From: Pseudomonadota bacterium
GTDB taxonomy: Bacteria > Pseudomonadota > Alphaproteobacteria > Acetobacterales > Acetobacteraceae
Reading direction: 5' to 3'
Length of the DNA: 64,000 bases
Assembly (NCBI GenBank): GCA_021798575.1
Contig: JAJZGI010000002.1
Location: 1-64,000 of the forward strand
Shown: positions 23,994-33,429 of the stretch, piece by piece
Position numbering within the stretch: position 1 is the stretch's first letter
How the letters are laid out: each line of letters opens with the position of its first letter
Position numbers and translations under genes: made by a program
Notes under the pieces: generated by a model
The model's database searches: none
What the model was told of the DNA's origin: nothing
What the model saw: the letters and a program-made list of their open reading frames with translations, nothing else

Positions 23994-24874
23994 CCCCCAT
24001 GCCCTCCATCGGCGATCTCGCGCAGTATCTGCCCCAGCTCGGTCTTGCCGATCATCCCGGCGCGCGCGCGCAGCGCCTGCGCATCGATATAGCCCATGCG
24101 GAACGCCACCTCCTCAGGGCTGCCGACGAGGTTGCCTTGCCGGTGCTGGATGGTCTGCACGAAGGTTGCGGCCTGCAGGAGGGAATCCGGCGTGCCGGCA
24201 TCCAGCCAGGCGGTGCCGCGGCCCAGCCGCTCCACATGCAGCGTGCCCTCGCGCAGATACATCTGGTTGAGGTCGGTGATCTCAAGCTCGCCGCGCGCGG
24301 AGGGCCGCACCGCATGGGCAAATTCCGTCACCCGCGCATCATAGAAATACAGCCCCGTTACCGCCCAGGAGGAGTTTGGGTGCACCGGCTTCTCGACAAT
24401 TTCGGTCGCCATGCCCTTGGCGTTAAATGACACGACGCCGTAGCGCTCCGGGTCTCGCACCTGATAGGCGAACACCGTGGCACCCTTGGGGCGCAACGCC
24501 GCGGCGCGCAGCAGCCTGGAGAGATGATCGCCATGGATGAGGTTATCCCCCAGCGCCAGGGCGCAGCCCTCGCCATCGATCCATTCCTCGCCGATCAGGA
24601 AGGCCTGCGCCAGACCGTCCGGGCTCGGCTGCTCGGCATAGCTGATGCGGATGCCAAGATGCGAGCCATCATGGAACAGCCGCTGGAATTGCGGCAGATC
24701 CTCCGGCGTGGAGATGATCAGCACCTCGCGGATGCCCGCCAGCAGCAAAGTGGAGAGCGGGTAATAGACCATGGGTTTGTCGTACACCGGGAGCAACTGT
24801 TTGGAGGTCGCCTGGGTCATCGGGTGCAGCCTGGTGCCGGAGCCGCCGGCCAGCAGAATTCCCTTGCGGATCAT
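23990..24874 (-). CDS. rfbA: Glucose-1-phosphate thymidylyltransferase
   Basis: RfbA (294 aa) forms dTDP-glucose from dTTP and glucose 1-phosphate. The signature [21 protein letters not shown] is at residues 5-25, followed by [27 protein letters not shown], and VEKP with LYFYDARV. Start ATG 24874 overlaps the rfbB stop as ATGA. It uses the same glucose 1-phosphate pool as GalU. Confidence 0.95.
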   Translation of the reverse strand: MIRKGILLAGGSGTRLHPMTQATSKQLLPVYDKPMVYYPLSTLLLAGIREVLIISTPEDLPQFQRLFHDGSHLGIRISYAEQPSPDGLAQAFLIGEEWIDGEGCALALGDNLIHGDHLSRLLRAAALRPKGATVFAYQVRDPERYGVVSFNAKGMATEIVEKPVHPNSSWAVTGLYFYDARVTEFAHAVRPSARGELEITDLNQMYLREGTLHVERLGRGTAWLDAGTPDSLLQAATFVQTIQHRQGNLVGSPEEVAFRMGYIDAQALRARAGMIGKTELGQILREIADGGHGG

Positions 24875-25923
24875 ACGCGCGCGCCCAGACGCTGGCCTGC
24901 ATAGTTTCGGGCGGCGATGGCGCGCCACCATGCCTCGTGGCGCAGATACCAGTCGATCGTGACGGCCAGCCCATGCGTGAAATCATGCTCAGCCGCCCAG
25001 CCCAATGCGCGCTGCGCCGTGGTAGGGTCGATCTCATAGCGGTTGTCATGCCCTGGCCGGTCCCGCACATGGGTGATCAGGCGCTGGCGCGGCCCCCTGG
25101 GGCTTGGCAGTTTTTCATCCAGAATTGTACAGATCTCCCGCACGACATCGATGTTGCGCCGGGGCTGGCGCGCGCCAATGCAATAGGTGGCGCCGGGCAC
25201 GCCCAACTGCAATACTTTCAGCAGCGCTTTGGCGTGGTCTTCCGCGAACAGCCAGTCCCGCGTCTGGCGGCCATCGCCATAGACCGGCAGCGGGTTTTCC
25301 TGAATCCCGTTGATGATCATCAGCGGGATCAGTTTTTCAGGGAACTGCCAGGGGCCATAGTTGTTCGTGGTGTTGGAGACGATGACCGGCAAGCCGTAGG
25401 TGTGCTGCCAGGCGCGGGCCAGATGGTCCGACGCGGCCTTGGTGGCGGAATAGGGGCTCCGCGGGTCGTAGGGCGTGTGCTCATCGAACGGCGGGTCGTC
25501 ATCCGCCAGTGCACCGAAGACCTCGTCGGTCGAGATGTGATGAAAGCGGAAGCTCTCGCGCTGGCTGCCCTGGAGCGTGGCGAAATATGCCCGGGCGGCT
25601 TCCAACATCACGAAAGTGCCGGTCACGTTCGTGGCTACAAAATCTCCCGGCCCGTCGATGGAACGATCCACGTGGCTCTCAGCGGCCAGATGCATCACCG
25701 CATCGGGCCGGTGCTCGGCGAAGGCCGCGCGCATCAAAGGCGCATCGGTGATATCGACGCGGACTAGGCGGTGGTTGGGATGGTGACCCGCCTGCTCCAG
25801 CGCCGCCTCGCTCGCGGCGTAGGTCATCTTGTCGATATTGACGACCTCATGGCCCTGGGCGATGGCGTGGCGGACGACCGAAGAGCCAATGAAGCCACAA
25901 CCGCCGGTGAGAAGAATTTTCAT
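24871..25923 (-). CDS. rfbB: dTDP-glucose 4,6-dehydratase
   Basis: RfbB (350 aa) is an extended SDR that converts dTDP-glucose to dTDP-4-keto-6-deoxyglucose. Visible marks are the start [44 protein letters not shown], the [11 protein letters not shown] active site, and [18 protein letters not shown] precedes ATG 25923. The frame open to 26319 upstream is a shadow. It heads rfbBACD and is 47 nt after a glycosyltransferase gene. Confidence 0.95.
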   Translation of the reverse strand: MKILLTGGCGFIGSSVVRHAIAQGHEVVNIDKMTYAASEAALEQAGHHPNHRLVRVDITDAPLMRAAFAEHRPDAVMHLAAESHVDRSIDGPGDFVATNVTGTFVMLEAARAYFATLQGSQRESFRFHHISTDEVFGALADDDPPFDEHTPYDPRSPYSATKAASDHLARAWQHTYGLPVIVSNTTNNYGPWQFPEKLIPLMIINGIQENPLPVYGDGRQTRDWLFAEDHAKALLKVLQLGVPGATYCIGARQPRRNIDVVREICTILDEKLPSPRGPRQRLITHVRDRPGHDNRYEIDPTTAQRALGWAAEHDFTHGLAVTIDWYLRHEAWWRAIAARNYAGQRLGARV

Positions 25924-25970
25924 GCGCCGCCTTGGAAAAAAGTAAAACCATTCAAAAACGGCCCGTTCAA

Positions 25971-26825
25971 TCAGACCTTGCGCCGCCTGGCAACCGGGGG
26001 CGGCGGTTCCGCGCCCAACTGGGTGGTAATGGATGCCACATACTCTGCCTGCACCGCACGCACGGTGGGCGGGAGTGCGAACGCCTGGGCGGCGATGGCG
26101 TGCATCCGCGCAATCTCGGCCACGTGCGCCGCCGCATCCAGCCGGGCGGTGACGCCGCCCGCGTGCCTGCGGTGGGTGTTCAGCGGCTCGGCGATATAGG
26201 TGACGGTGCCTGGCTGGCCGCACAGCAGCGCCAGATAGAGGCGCCAGTCGCCCGCCAGCCGCCAGCTCTCCAAATCCGGCACGGACTGGAGTGCCGCCAG
26301 CAGGGCGTCCCGCCGCCACAGCACCGCACTCACATTGGGGATGAGGTTGCGCACGGTAAGGATCTGCCGGGCGAATTCATCCGAAGCCCATGTTTTTGAT
26401 GCAGCCAGCGTTTTTACGCCCGAGGCAAAATAGTAGGATTGATAGCTGGGCATCACCTGCGCGCCGTCGGCATTTACCGCCCGGCTGTCCGTGAAGGCGA
26501 GCAGCGGCTGCTCGGCGCCCATGGAGTCCAGCAGGTGCGAGAGAAACTCAGGTGCGGCGCTGTCGTCCGCCTCGCACAGCCAGATATACTCGCCACGGGC
26601 CGCCATGGCCGCGCGGCGCCACTGCGCGAACACGGAGCCGGAGTTTTTCTCGGATAGGATGTACCGCAGCTCCCGCCCTGCCTGCGCTGCCGCAGCCCGC
26701 GCCACGGCCAGGGAATCATCGGTCGAGGCGTCGTCCAGCAGCAGAATTTCAAGCACCGGGTAGCTCTGGGCAAAGATCGATTCCAGGCGCTCCGGCAGAT
26801 ATCGCGCATAATTATAGTTCAGCAC
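25971..26825 (-). CDS. Glycosyltransferase family 2, apparently lacking its first strand
   Basis: The 284-aa reading starts LNYNYARYLPERLESIFAQ, has the nucleotide-sugar loop LLLDDASTDDS, the ARGEYIWLCEADDSAAPEFL metal site and a C-terminal acceptor part. Good GT2 enzymes begin VSVxVLNYNY; here REVSVAV is encoded just upstream in the same frame, but no start codon serves it except GTG 26825 inside the strand. The start overlaps the stop of the upstream gene (GTGCTGA). With the truncated neighbour this suggests the two were once one large protein joined in frame. Role: surface-polysaccharide glycan transfer. Confidence 0.7.
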   Translation of the reverse strand: MLNYNYARYLPERLESIFAQSYPVLEILLLDDASTDDSLAVARAAAAQAGRELRYILSEKNSGSVFAQWRRAAMAARGEYIWLCEADDSAAPEFLSHLLDSMGAEQPLLAFTDSRAVNADGAQVMPSYQSYYFASGVKTLAASKTWASDEFARQILTVRNLIPNVSAVLWRRDALLAALQSVPDLESWRLAGDWRLYLALLCGQPGTVTYIAEPLNTHRRHAGGVTARLDAAAHVAEIARMHAIAAQAFALPPTVRAVQAEYVASITTQLGAEPPPPVARRRKV

Positions 26826-29422
26826 CGCGACGCTGACCTCCCGCAGGCCGGGCTGGGCGAGGTGAGGGCAAACACATCCGCCGCCGCGAAATATTCCGCC
26901 ACATGATCGGTGAAGGGCACGTGATGAAACCGGCCGGCCATTTTTATCATCTCCGGCGCGAGATAGGTTTTCAGCGTGGGCTGGATATTGCCTGCCCAGA
27001 GAAAATGCACATCCCCGCGCTGGGCGGTGAGCTTGCGCGCGAGCTGGAGGAACAGGTCGAACCCCTTGCGGATATCCGCGAAGCCGGCGCCCAGGACGAG
27101 GAACGCCCCATCATCGATGCCAAGCTCAAAGCGGATGCGCGCGCGCGCGGCGGCGTCAAAACCTATGTTCTGGTAGTTTCCCTGCGGCAGGATATGCGCA
27201 TTTTCGGTTTGGAGATCCACCGCCGCGCAAAAACGCGACCAAAGATAGTTTGAGGAAAACACGATGTTTTTTGCGGCGAACCCACCCAGGCGCGTCTGCA
27301 TCTCGAGGTTATGCTCCTGCAATAGTTGCGGCATCTCGTGCACCAGCAGCGTGCAGCCGATCCCACGCGCCCGCGCCCAGGGGATGACGCGCGCGCTGGC
27401 CGCAGAATTCACGATCGCGCTCGTGATTCCCATCGCGCGGTATTGGTCCAGCAGGTTGCCGATGATGGTTTTATCACTGGCGATAGTCACCTGCGCGGCC
27501 TCGTAATATTTCCCGAGGAGCGGCCCCACGCCCAGCAGCAGCAGATGCACTTTGATGCCCCACTGGCGCTGCAACTGGCGGGCCAGATGCAGCAGCAGCA
27601 GTTGCGCGCCGTGCGGCTGGGCGTCGTGCCCGACCAGCAATATGCCGGCGCGCAGTTGTGCGGTGTCCCGCTCGCACAGGGCGCGCCCGGTCGCGTTCAG
27701 GAATGCAGCGCCGAAATGCACGTCCGGCTCCAGATACGCGCCCTCGGCCCATTCATTCCAGGCGTTCACGCAGATGATCTGCTCGCCGAAGAATGGATTT
27801 TGTACGCTATAGTCGGCGAGTTTTTCCAGCCATGCCTGGTATTTTGCGGGGCTCGTGTCGTGCAGGACGAGGCCCCTGCCCTCGCGCCGCGCGTCGTTGT
27901 CCCAGCCTGGTACGATGGTTTTGATCAACGGATAGTCAGGTGGCGGCAGCGCCAGCGAGGTTTGCGCCAGCGCCTGATAGTCGTGCACCGTCGCGCTGAA
28001 ATCCGGATCCAGCAGGTCGAGCGATTTTTCGATCCGCGCGGTCTCCTGGCTGAGCTTGTGCGGCGGAAATTCCACCGCGCCGTCCAGCCCGTAGGGCTGC
28101 GGGTCGTAGTCCCCCAGGCTCTGCGCCATCACCAGCACCGGGTCCTCCCCGTGCAGCTCGCGGAACATTTCGCGCCATTTTGCGATGCGTGTCTTGGCAT
28201 CCGGAATCAGGGTGACGCGATAGATCATCAGCAGCGGCCGCCCGGCCACGCGGATGTAGCGCGGATCGGCGAACAGGCGCGCGAAACAGGCGACGAAGGC
28301 GGCGTCATCGCGCGGCTGATACTCCTGCTCGATCAGCACCTCGCGCTCCAGCCCGTCCCACCGGCGGGTCCAGTTCTCGTTCGCCCACATGGCGCAGAAG
28401 GGAAAATCCAAGGTGCTGTCGGCCAGCAGTTGCTCCAGCGGCTTTTCCAGCAGCCGCTGGCCGTTGAACCAATAGGTATAGAACACGAAGCCGCTGAGGC
28501 CCGCACCCCGGGCGAACTCGATCTGCCGACGCAGCGTGCTGGGGTCATCCAGCGAATAATGGCCGAGGTCGCGCGGAATGCGTGGTTGCAGATGCCCGAC
28601 GAAGCGCGGCAGTGCCCGGGCGAGGTTCGTCCAGTCGGTGAATCCCTTGCCCCACCAGGCGTCGTTCTCGGGGATGGCGTGGAATTGCGGCAAATAGTAG
28701 GCCAGCAGCCGGGCACGACGGACGGCCTGTGCGGGCACCGGCTGGAATTCCTCAAAATACGCGCCGGGGCGGCTCGCGCGCCGCACCGCCTGGGGTATCA
28801 GCCCCTCATGCTCGGGCCGCCGCGGCGCAAAGTCGCCGCCGCGATGCGCCAAATAGTGCAGCAGCGGATTCTCACCCCCCAACTGCGCGGCGTAGCGGTT
28901 GGTATAGAATTTGATGTCGAAATCGGCCGCCGGGTTGCGCGCCTCGGCCACGCCGAAGATGAGAAAATGCTCGAACGGGTCTGCTCCGCCCGCCGCAACG
29001 TCCGGGTTGGTATCCAGATAATACGCGGCATCGAACACCGGCACCGGGTTCACCTGGCCGGTGAGGCGGCGCGCCATATAATGTTTCAGGCAGGGTTCGC
29101 TGGGGCCCAGGCCGTAGGTCTCGCGGTACCAGGCCACATGAAAATACGGGCTGGGGTCGCGCGCCTCTGCCTCGCCAAAGGCGATATAGTGCAGCAGCGG
29201 GTTAACCTGCGCCTCGGCGATCTCAGGGTTGTGGCTGAGATACCAGCCGGGGTCGAAATAGGGGTTCGGGCGGGCGCCGGCGCGCCAGCCGGTCTCGCAG
29301 AAATGCGCGACGCCGTCCTCGCCGGATGCCGCCGCTTGCGGATGTTCGGAGAGATACCATGCGCTTGAGAACAGCCCGCTGCCACGGATCACGCCGATCT
29401 CAGCCTGCAAATTGCCCGACAA
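26819..29422 (-). CDS. WbsX/GH99-like glycosyltransferase with truncated GT4 domain
   Basis: In this 867-aa protein, residues 1-200 are repeats of a short helical unit (YFDPGWYLSHNPEIAEAQVNPLLHY-like, about four copies). Residues 235-575 are a GH99-like/WbsX domain: LLAYYLPQFHAIPENDAWWG, GFTDWTN and NAWNEWAEGAYLEPD. From about 585 a GT4-type transferase follows (RAGILLVGHDAQPHGAQLLLLHLA and LGAGFADIRKGFDLFL) and ends abruptly after AADVFALTS, where the nucleotide-sugar site with its conserved Glu should come. The start is TTG 29422 with GGAG 8 nt before it. It assembles O-antigen or capsule rhamnose-type glycans with the rfb genes; the C-terminal GT4 is probably inactive. Confidence 0.8.
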   Translation of the reverse strand: MSGNLQAEIGVIRGSGLFSSAWYLSEHPQAAASGEDGVAHFCETGWRAGARPNPYFDPGWYLSHNPEIAEAQVNPLLHYIAFGEAEARDPSPYFHVAWYRETYGLGPSEPCLKHYMARRLTGQVNPVPVFDAAYYLDTNPDVAAGGADPFEHFLIFGVAEARNPAADFDIKFYTNRYAAQLGGENPLLHYLAHRGGDFAPRRPEHEGLIPQAVRRASRPGAYFEEFQPVPAQAVRRARLLAYYLPQFHAIPENDAWWGKGFTDWTNLARALPRFVGHLQPRIPRDLGHYSLDDPSTLRRQIEFARGAGLSGFVFYTYWFNGQRLLEKPLEQLLADSTLDFPFCAMWANENWTRRWDGLEREVLIEQEYQPRDDAAFVACFARLFADPRYIRVAGRPLLMIYRVTLIPDAKTRIAKWREMFRELHGEDPVLVMAQSLGDYDPQPYGLDGAVEFPPHKLSQETARIEKSLDLLDPDFSATVHDYQALAQTSLALPPPDYPLIKTIVPGWDNDARREGRGLVLHDTSPAKYQAWLEKLADYSVQNPFFGEQIICVNAWNEWAEGAYLEPDVHFGAAFLNATGRALCERDTAQLRAGILLVGHDAQPHGAQLLLLHLARQLQRQWGIKVHLLLLGVGPLLGKYYEAAQVTIASDKTIIGNLLDQYRAMGITSAIVNSAASARVIPWARARGIGCTLLVHEMPQLLQEHNLEMQTRLGGFAAKNIVFSSNYLWSRFCAAVDLQTENAHILPQGNYQNIGFDAAARARIRFELGIDDGAFLVLGAGFADIRKGFDLFLQLARKLTAQRGDVHFLWAGNIQPTLKTYLAPEMIKMAGRFHHVPFTDHVAEYFAAADVFALTSPSPACGRSASRC

Positions 29423-29501
29423 TCACCACTCCGCTGGTATGTTGGCATAGCATCGCACCGAATGGAGCGCCGTCAAGCGGGGTCGGCCTTACCCATAAAT
29501 G

Positions 29502-31049
29502 TTAATCGATGACCGCGTGGCCGGTGGCTTGCGGGACTATGTCCGGTTTTTTCATCAGCAGCAGGCAGGCCATCGCCGGAATCGTCGCCAGCAGCATGAA
29601 TTTGTAGTCATCGATATAGCCGATGATCTGCGCCTGGGTGTTGATCATGGTGTTGAGCAGGCTGGCACCCGCAGCCGAGACCGGATTGAGCATCCGGCTC
29701 AGCGCCCCGCCCGACTGCAACGGCCGGGCGAAGGGCGTGATGAACTGCGCCAGGTTGGCGTGCTCATACTGCGCCATATGGCTGAGCAGCGCCGTGGTGA
29801 TCGAGATGCCGATGGCGCTGCCGACGTTGCGCGCCAGGCTGAGCATGGAGGTGCCCTGGGTGCGCAGCTCGGCCGGCATGGTGTAGAACGCGACCACCTG
29901 GAGCGGTACGAAGACCAGCCCCAGCCCGGCACCCTGGAGGGTGATCGTCAGCATCATATCCATCTCGGACTCGGAGGGAGTCCATCCTTCCTGGAGATAG
30001 AGCGAGAAGCCAAGCAGGATATAGCCCACGAACATGAGGTAGCGCGGGTCTATGCGGTTGGTCAGCCTTCCTGCGATCAGCATCGTCATCATCGTGCCGA
30101 TCCCGCGTGGGGCCATGATCAGCCCGGCGCTGTTCACCGGGTAGTTGCCGAGATTCTCCAGGTAGGGCGCCAGCAGCGCCGAGGAGGCCAGCAGCACCAT
30201 GCCAACCGAGAACATGGTGATCAGCCCGGCGACAAAATTCCGATCCCGGAATATCTCGCGCGGGATGAAGGTGTTGCGCGCGGTGAACATATGCACGACG
30301 AACATGTAGAAACCGAGCCCGGCGACGATAAAACAGGCGACGATCGTCCCGTTGCTCAGCCAGTCCAGCTCCTCCCCGCGGTCGAGCGCGATCTGCAACG
30401 CCGCCAGCCCGAGCGAGAGCACCATAAACCCTATCCAGTCGAACCTCGGCGGCTGCCTGCGCTCAACTTTCGGCATGAGGAACCACAGGCCCAGCACGCT
30501 GACGATGCCAAACGGCAGATTGACGAAGAACACATAGCGCCAGGTGAAGTCGTAGGTGAGGTAGCCGCCCAACGTCGGCCCCAGAATCGGCCCGAGCATC
30601 ACCCCCATGCCCCAGAGCGACATCGCCGCACCCCGCTGGCGCGCCGGATAGATATCCAGCAGCGTGGACTGGGAGAGCGGGACCAAGGCGGCGCCGAAGC
30701 CGCCCTGGAGCAGCCGGTCGAGCACGATCTCGGTCAGCGAGGTGGCGACGCCGCACATCATGGAGGTGACCGTGAAGCCGACCAGGCAGACGATGAACAG
30801 GTTCTTGCGGCCAAAGCGGGCCGAGAGCCAGCCTACCGGCGCGGTCATGATGGCCGCCATCACGACATAGGAGGTGAGCACCCAGGTGATCTGGTCGTAG
30901 GACGCCGAGAGCGACCCCTGCATATACGGCAGCGCGACATTGGCGATGGTGGAATCCAGCGCCTGCATCAGCGTGGCGATGATGAGGCAGACCGTGATCA
31001 GGGTTCGGTGGGCGGGGTCCAGCGTTGGCTCGTCCTGGGCGTCTGGCAT
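29502..31049 (-). CDS. emrB: DHA2-family MFS multidrug efflux permease (EmrB-like)
   Basis: This 515-aa permease has 14 predicted membrane helices and the DHA2 signatures ALDSTIANVALPYMQGSL near residue 30, GWLSARFGRKNLF, and the antiporter motif C region GPILGPTLGGYLTYDFTWRYVFFVNLPFG. It pumps hydrophobic drugs or uncouplers across the inner membrane by proton antiport and works with the EmrA-like adaptor. ATG 31049 overlaps the emrA stop by one base; the longer frame is shadow. Confidence 0.93.
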   Translation of the reverse strand: MPDAQDEPTLDPAHRTLITVCLIIATLMQALDSTIANVALPYMQGSLSASYDQITWVLTSYVVMAAIMTAPVGWLSARFGRKNLFIVCLVGFTVTSMMCGVATSLTEIVLDRLLQGGFGAALVPLSQSTLLDIYPARQRGAAMSLWGMGVMLGPILGPTLGGYLTYDFTWRYVFFVNLPFGIVSVLGLWFLMPKVERRQPPRFDWIGFMVLSLGLAALQIALDRGEELDWLSNGTIVACFIVAGLGFYMFVVHMFTARNTFIPREIFRDRNFVAGLITMFSVGMVLLASSALLAPYLENLGNYPVNSAGLIMAPRGIGTMMTMLIAGRLTNRIDPRYLMFVGYILLGFSLYLQEGWTPSESEMDMMLTITLQGAGLGLVFVPLQVVAFYTMPAELRTQGTSMLSLARNVGSAIGISITTALLSHMAQYEHANLAQFITPFARPLQSGGALSRMLNPVSAAGASLLNTMINTQAQIIGYIDDYKFMLLATIPAMACLLLMKKPDIVPQATGHAVID

Positions 31050-32152
31050 CAGAACAGATCCGACATATGCCTGTGGTGATGCGTGTTGATGCTGACCTCC
31101 GCACTCATCCCGTCGCGCAGGAGCAGCCCCTTGGGGCCGGAGAGAATTTTGATCCGCACCGGGATGCGCTGCACCACCTTCACCCAGTTGCCGGACGAGT
31201 TCTGCGCCGGGAGGATCGAGAACTCCGAGCCACTGGCCGGGCTGATGCTCTCGACCTCGCCCTGCCATACCTGACCGGGATAGGTATCCACGTGGATTTT
31301 TACCGGCTGACCGACGCGCACGAAGGTGAGGTCATTCTCCTTGGGCTGGGCGGTGATGAATACATCCGTATCCGAGACGAGGCCGAAGGCGGCGGTGCCC
31401 GCAGGCAGAAACATGCCCGGCTGGAGCTGCGTCACCAGCGTGACGTAGCCCGAAAAAGGCGCGCGAACGACGCTGTGCTGCTGCGCCAGGATGGCGTTGT
31501 TGAGCTGGACCAGCGCGCTGCGGTACGCTGGCGTGGCGCTCGCCTGGATGTTGGCGTTGCCCGCCAGCTTGGCGAGCTGGAGCCCTGCCGCCGCCTTCAG
31601 CTGCACCAGTTTCGCCTGGTCAGCTTGCAGGCCGAAGCGGGCGTTGTCGTAGACCGAGCGCGTGACCCCGCCGTTGCCCACCACGGCGCGGTAGCGGGCG
31701 AGATTTGCCTCATCATCGGCGACCTGCGCCTTTTGCGCATCGATGGCGGCCAGCGCCTGGGCGTAGCCGCGTTTGGCGGCGTTAATATTCAATACCGCCT
31801 GGGCGAGCTGCGCCTTTGCCCCCTGCACGGCGAAGGTGAACGAAGACTGGCCGAGGCTGAACAGGACCTGCCCGGCTCGCACGTGCTGGTTGTCGTGCAC
31901 ATAGACCTGCGCGACGAGACCTGAGACATCGGTGGAGAGCGAGACCTTGGCGGCGTCCACGTAGGTGTCGTCCGAGCTGACATATTGGCCGCCCGAGAGC
32001 CAGAAGATCAATGCCGCAAGGGCAACCACCAGCACGCCGCCGATCATCAGGGCCGGACGCAGGACGCGGCTGCGGTTGGCCCGTTTGATCGCCCCGGCGC
32101 CGCTGGCGGGCTGCGCCTGCTTGTCCCGCGCCACGATATTGGTCTGCGACAT
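31049..32152 (-). CDS. emrA: HlyD-family membrane-fusion adaptor (EmrA-like)
   Basis: This 367-aa periplasmic adaptor has one N-terminal membrane helix (PALMIGGVLVVALAALIFWL, residues 33-52). It also has a lipoyl-type half (GLVAQVYVHDNQHVRAGQVLFSLG), a helical hairpin, and the matching second half VRAPFSGYVTLVTQLQPGMFL. It links EmrB to an outer-membrane channel. It overlaps the marR stop and the emrB start by one base each, so all three genes are one operon. Confidence 0.92.
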   Translation of the reverse strand: MSQTNIVARDKQAQPASGAGAIKRANRSRVLRPALMIGGVLVVALAALIFWLSGGQYVSSDDTYVDAAKVSLSTDVSGLVAQVYVHDNQHVRAGQVLFSLGQSSFTFAVQGAKAQLAQAVLNINAAKRGYAQALAAIDAQKAQVADDEANLARYRAVVGNGGVTRSVYDNARFGLQADQAKLVQLKAAAGLQLAKLAGNANIQASATPAYRSALVQLNNAILAQQHSVVRAPFSGYVTLVTQLQPGMFLPAGTAAFGLVSDTDVFITAQPKENDLTFVRVGQPVKIHVDTYPGQVWQGEVESISPASGSEFSILPAQNSSGNWVKVVQRIPVRIKILSGPKGLLLRDGMSAEVSINTHHHRHMSDLF

Positions 32153-32700
32153 CAGATATTCTCCCCCGAGCGCGACATCGCACGCTCCAACACACGGTCT
32201 GCGGGCGGCGGTGCCACGCCCGCGCCATAGAGCAACGCGGTTTCCAACGAGGCAGATGGCTCCACCGGCGCGGCCTGCAAGAGATTGGCCTTCATGCGCG
32301 TCAGCCCCTGTATCATCGCCGCACGGATCGGCTCCGGCACGCCATCTGCGACGAAATCCGCCAGCGCCTGGCGCTGGAGCATGATGTCGCTCAGCATGGC
32401 GGTGGCGGCGGGGAGCAGATGCAGCCGCCAGATGCGCCGGTCGGTCTCATCGGCCCGGCGCTCCACGAGGCCGCCGGCCTCCAGCCGGTCCACCAGCCGG
32501 GCGACCGAGATGGGCTCGACCTCCAGCAGATTGGCCATCTCCTTCTGGGTGATGCCTGGGAAGCTGGCCAGCCGCAGCAGCAGCGTGCACTGCGCGCGCG
32601 TCATGCCATTCACCCGCGCGCGCTTGTCCGCCTCCACGCGGCTCAGGCGCGCCACGTCGTGCAGCAGAAAGAACAGATCACGGTCGAAGTTCTGGCCCAT
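32152..32700 (-). CDS. MarR-family transcriptional regulator
   Basis: This 182-aa winged-helix protein contains the recognition helix region ITQKEMANLLEVEPISVARLVDRLEAGGLVERRADETDRRIWRLHL near residues 50-95. It heads the efflux operon and, as in other MarR-Emr pairs, probably represses it until a phenolic or drug ligand binds. A TATAAT box and an inverted repeat are found upstream (32711-32727), consistent with autorepression. Confidence 0.92.
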   Translation of the reverse strand: MGQNFDRDLFFLLHDVARLSRVEADKRARVNGMTRAQCTLLLRLASFPGITQKEMANLLEVEPISVARLVDRLEAGGLVERRADETDRRIWRLHLLPAATAMLSDIMLQRQALADFVADGVPEPIRAAMIQGLTRMKANLLQAAPVEPSASLETALLYGAGVAPPPADRVLERAMSRSGENI

Positions 32701-32710
32701 CGTGATTTAT

Positions 32711-32727
32711 ATTATAAGCACGCTTAT
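32711..32727 (-). promoter_or_regulatory. Promoter -10 with MarR-type operator
   Basis: On the minus strand TATAAT (32716-32711) lies just before the marR start, and the inverted repeat ATAAGC-N2-GCTTAT (32714-32727) overlaps it. A repressor bound here would block polymerase, which suits control of marR-emrA-emrB by the MarR protein. The site is read from symmetry and position only. Confidence 0.5.
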
Positions 32728-32751
32728 GAATTGCAATCCGGCGTATAACGC

Positions 32752-33429
32752 TTACCTGCCGAGCGCGCCGTGCAACACGGGAATCACGCCGGAGAGCGCG
32801 ATCTGCACTCCGATACCCAGCAACAGAAACGCCGCGATACGCGCCACCACCTGACGGCCCGATGCGCCCAGCACCGCGCCCAGCCGGTCCGCCGTGGTGT
32901 AGGTCACCCATACCAGCAGCGCCATGGCCAGCACCGCCAGGCTGGTTCCGGCGTAGAACATCGCCATCGGCGCCAGGCCCAGCGGGCGCTCCGTCCCGAG
33001 CGAGACCGCCACCGCGATGGTGCCGGGCCCGGTGGTGAAGGGCAGCGTGAGCGGGAAAAACGCATAGCCCGCGAGATTTTCATCCTCCGCCTCGCCCACC
33101 GGCCTTGCCTCCTGCTCCTTGCGTTGGGACTGGCCCTCGGGTGCGGAGAGCATCTCATAGGCGCGCATGGAGACCACGATGCCGCCCGCGATCCGCAGGG
33201 CATTGAGGGAAATACCAAAAAAACTGAGGATATAGCTGCCTGCCCAGAGTGCCACGAGCATAACGACCGTGGAGTACAGCGCCACGCGCCGGGCCAACGC
33301 CACCCTTTGCACATGCGTCTGCGCGGCGGTGACCTCATTGAAGATGATCGCGCCGCTGAATGGATTCACGATCGAGAACAACGCCGGAAAGGCCAGCAGA
33401 AAAGCCGCGATGGCAGCGCCTGGCATCAT
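32752..33429 (-). CDS. MarC-family integral membrane protein
   Basis: This 225-aa protein has six membrane helices and the family marks FLLAFPALFSIVNPFSGAIIFNEVT at the start and PLTLPFTTGPGTIAVAVSLG near residue 130. MarC proteins are widespread, but their transport role is unproven. Its start overlaps the ftsY stop as ATGATG. A loop rich in Glu/Gln (about residues 97-115) separates the two halves. Confidence 0.88.
   Translation of the reverse strand: MMPGAAIAAFLLAFPALFSIVNPFSGAIIFNEVTAAQTHVQRVALARRVALYSTVVMLVALWAGSYILSFFGISLNALRIAGGIVVSMRAYEMLSAPEGQSQRKEQEARPVGEAEDENLAGYAFFPLTLPFTTGPGTIAVAVSLGTERPLGLAPMAMFYAGTSLAVLAMALLVWVTYTTADRLGAVLGASGRQVVARIAAFLLLGIGVQIALSGVIPVLHGALGR

Noticed and set aside
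27326-29368. 680-codon open frame on the plus strand
   Set aside because: It lies exactly antisense to the WbsX-like gene; it has an odd Arg/Gln/Gly composition and no family motif, as expected for the shadow of a GC-rich gene.
29499-31079. 526-codon open frame on the plus strand
   Set aside because: Antisense shadow of emrB, rich in His, Arg, Gln and Asp without motifs.
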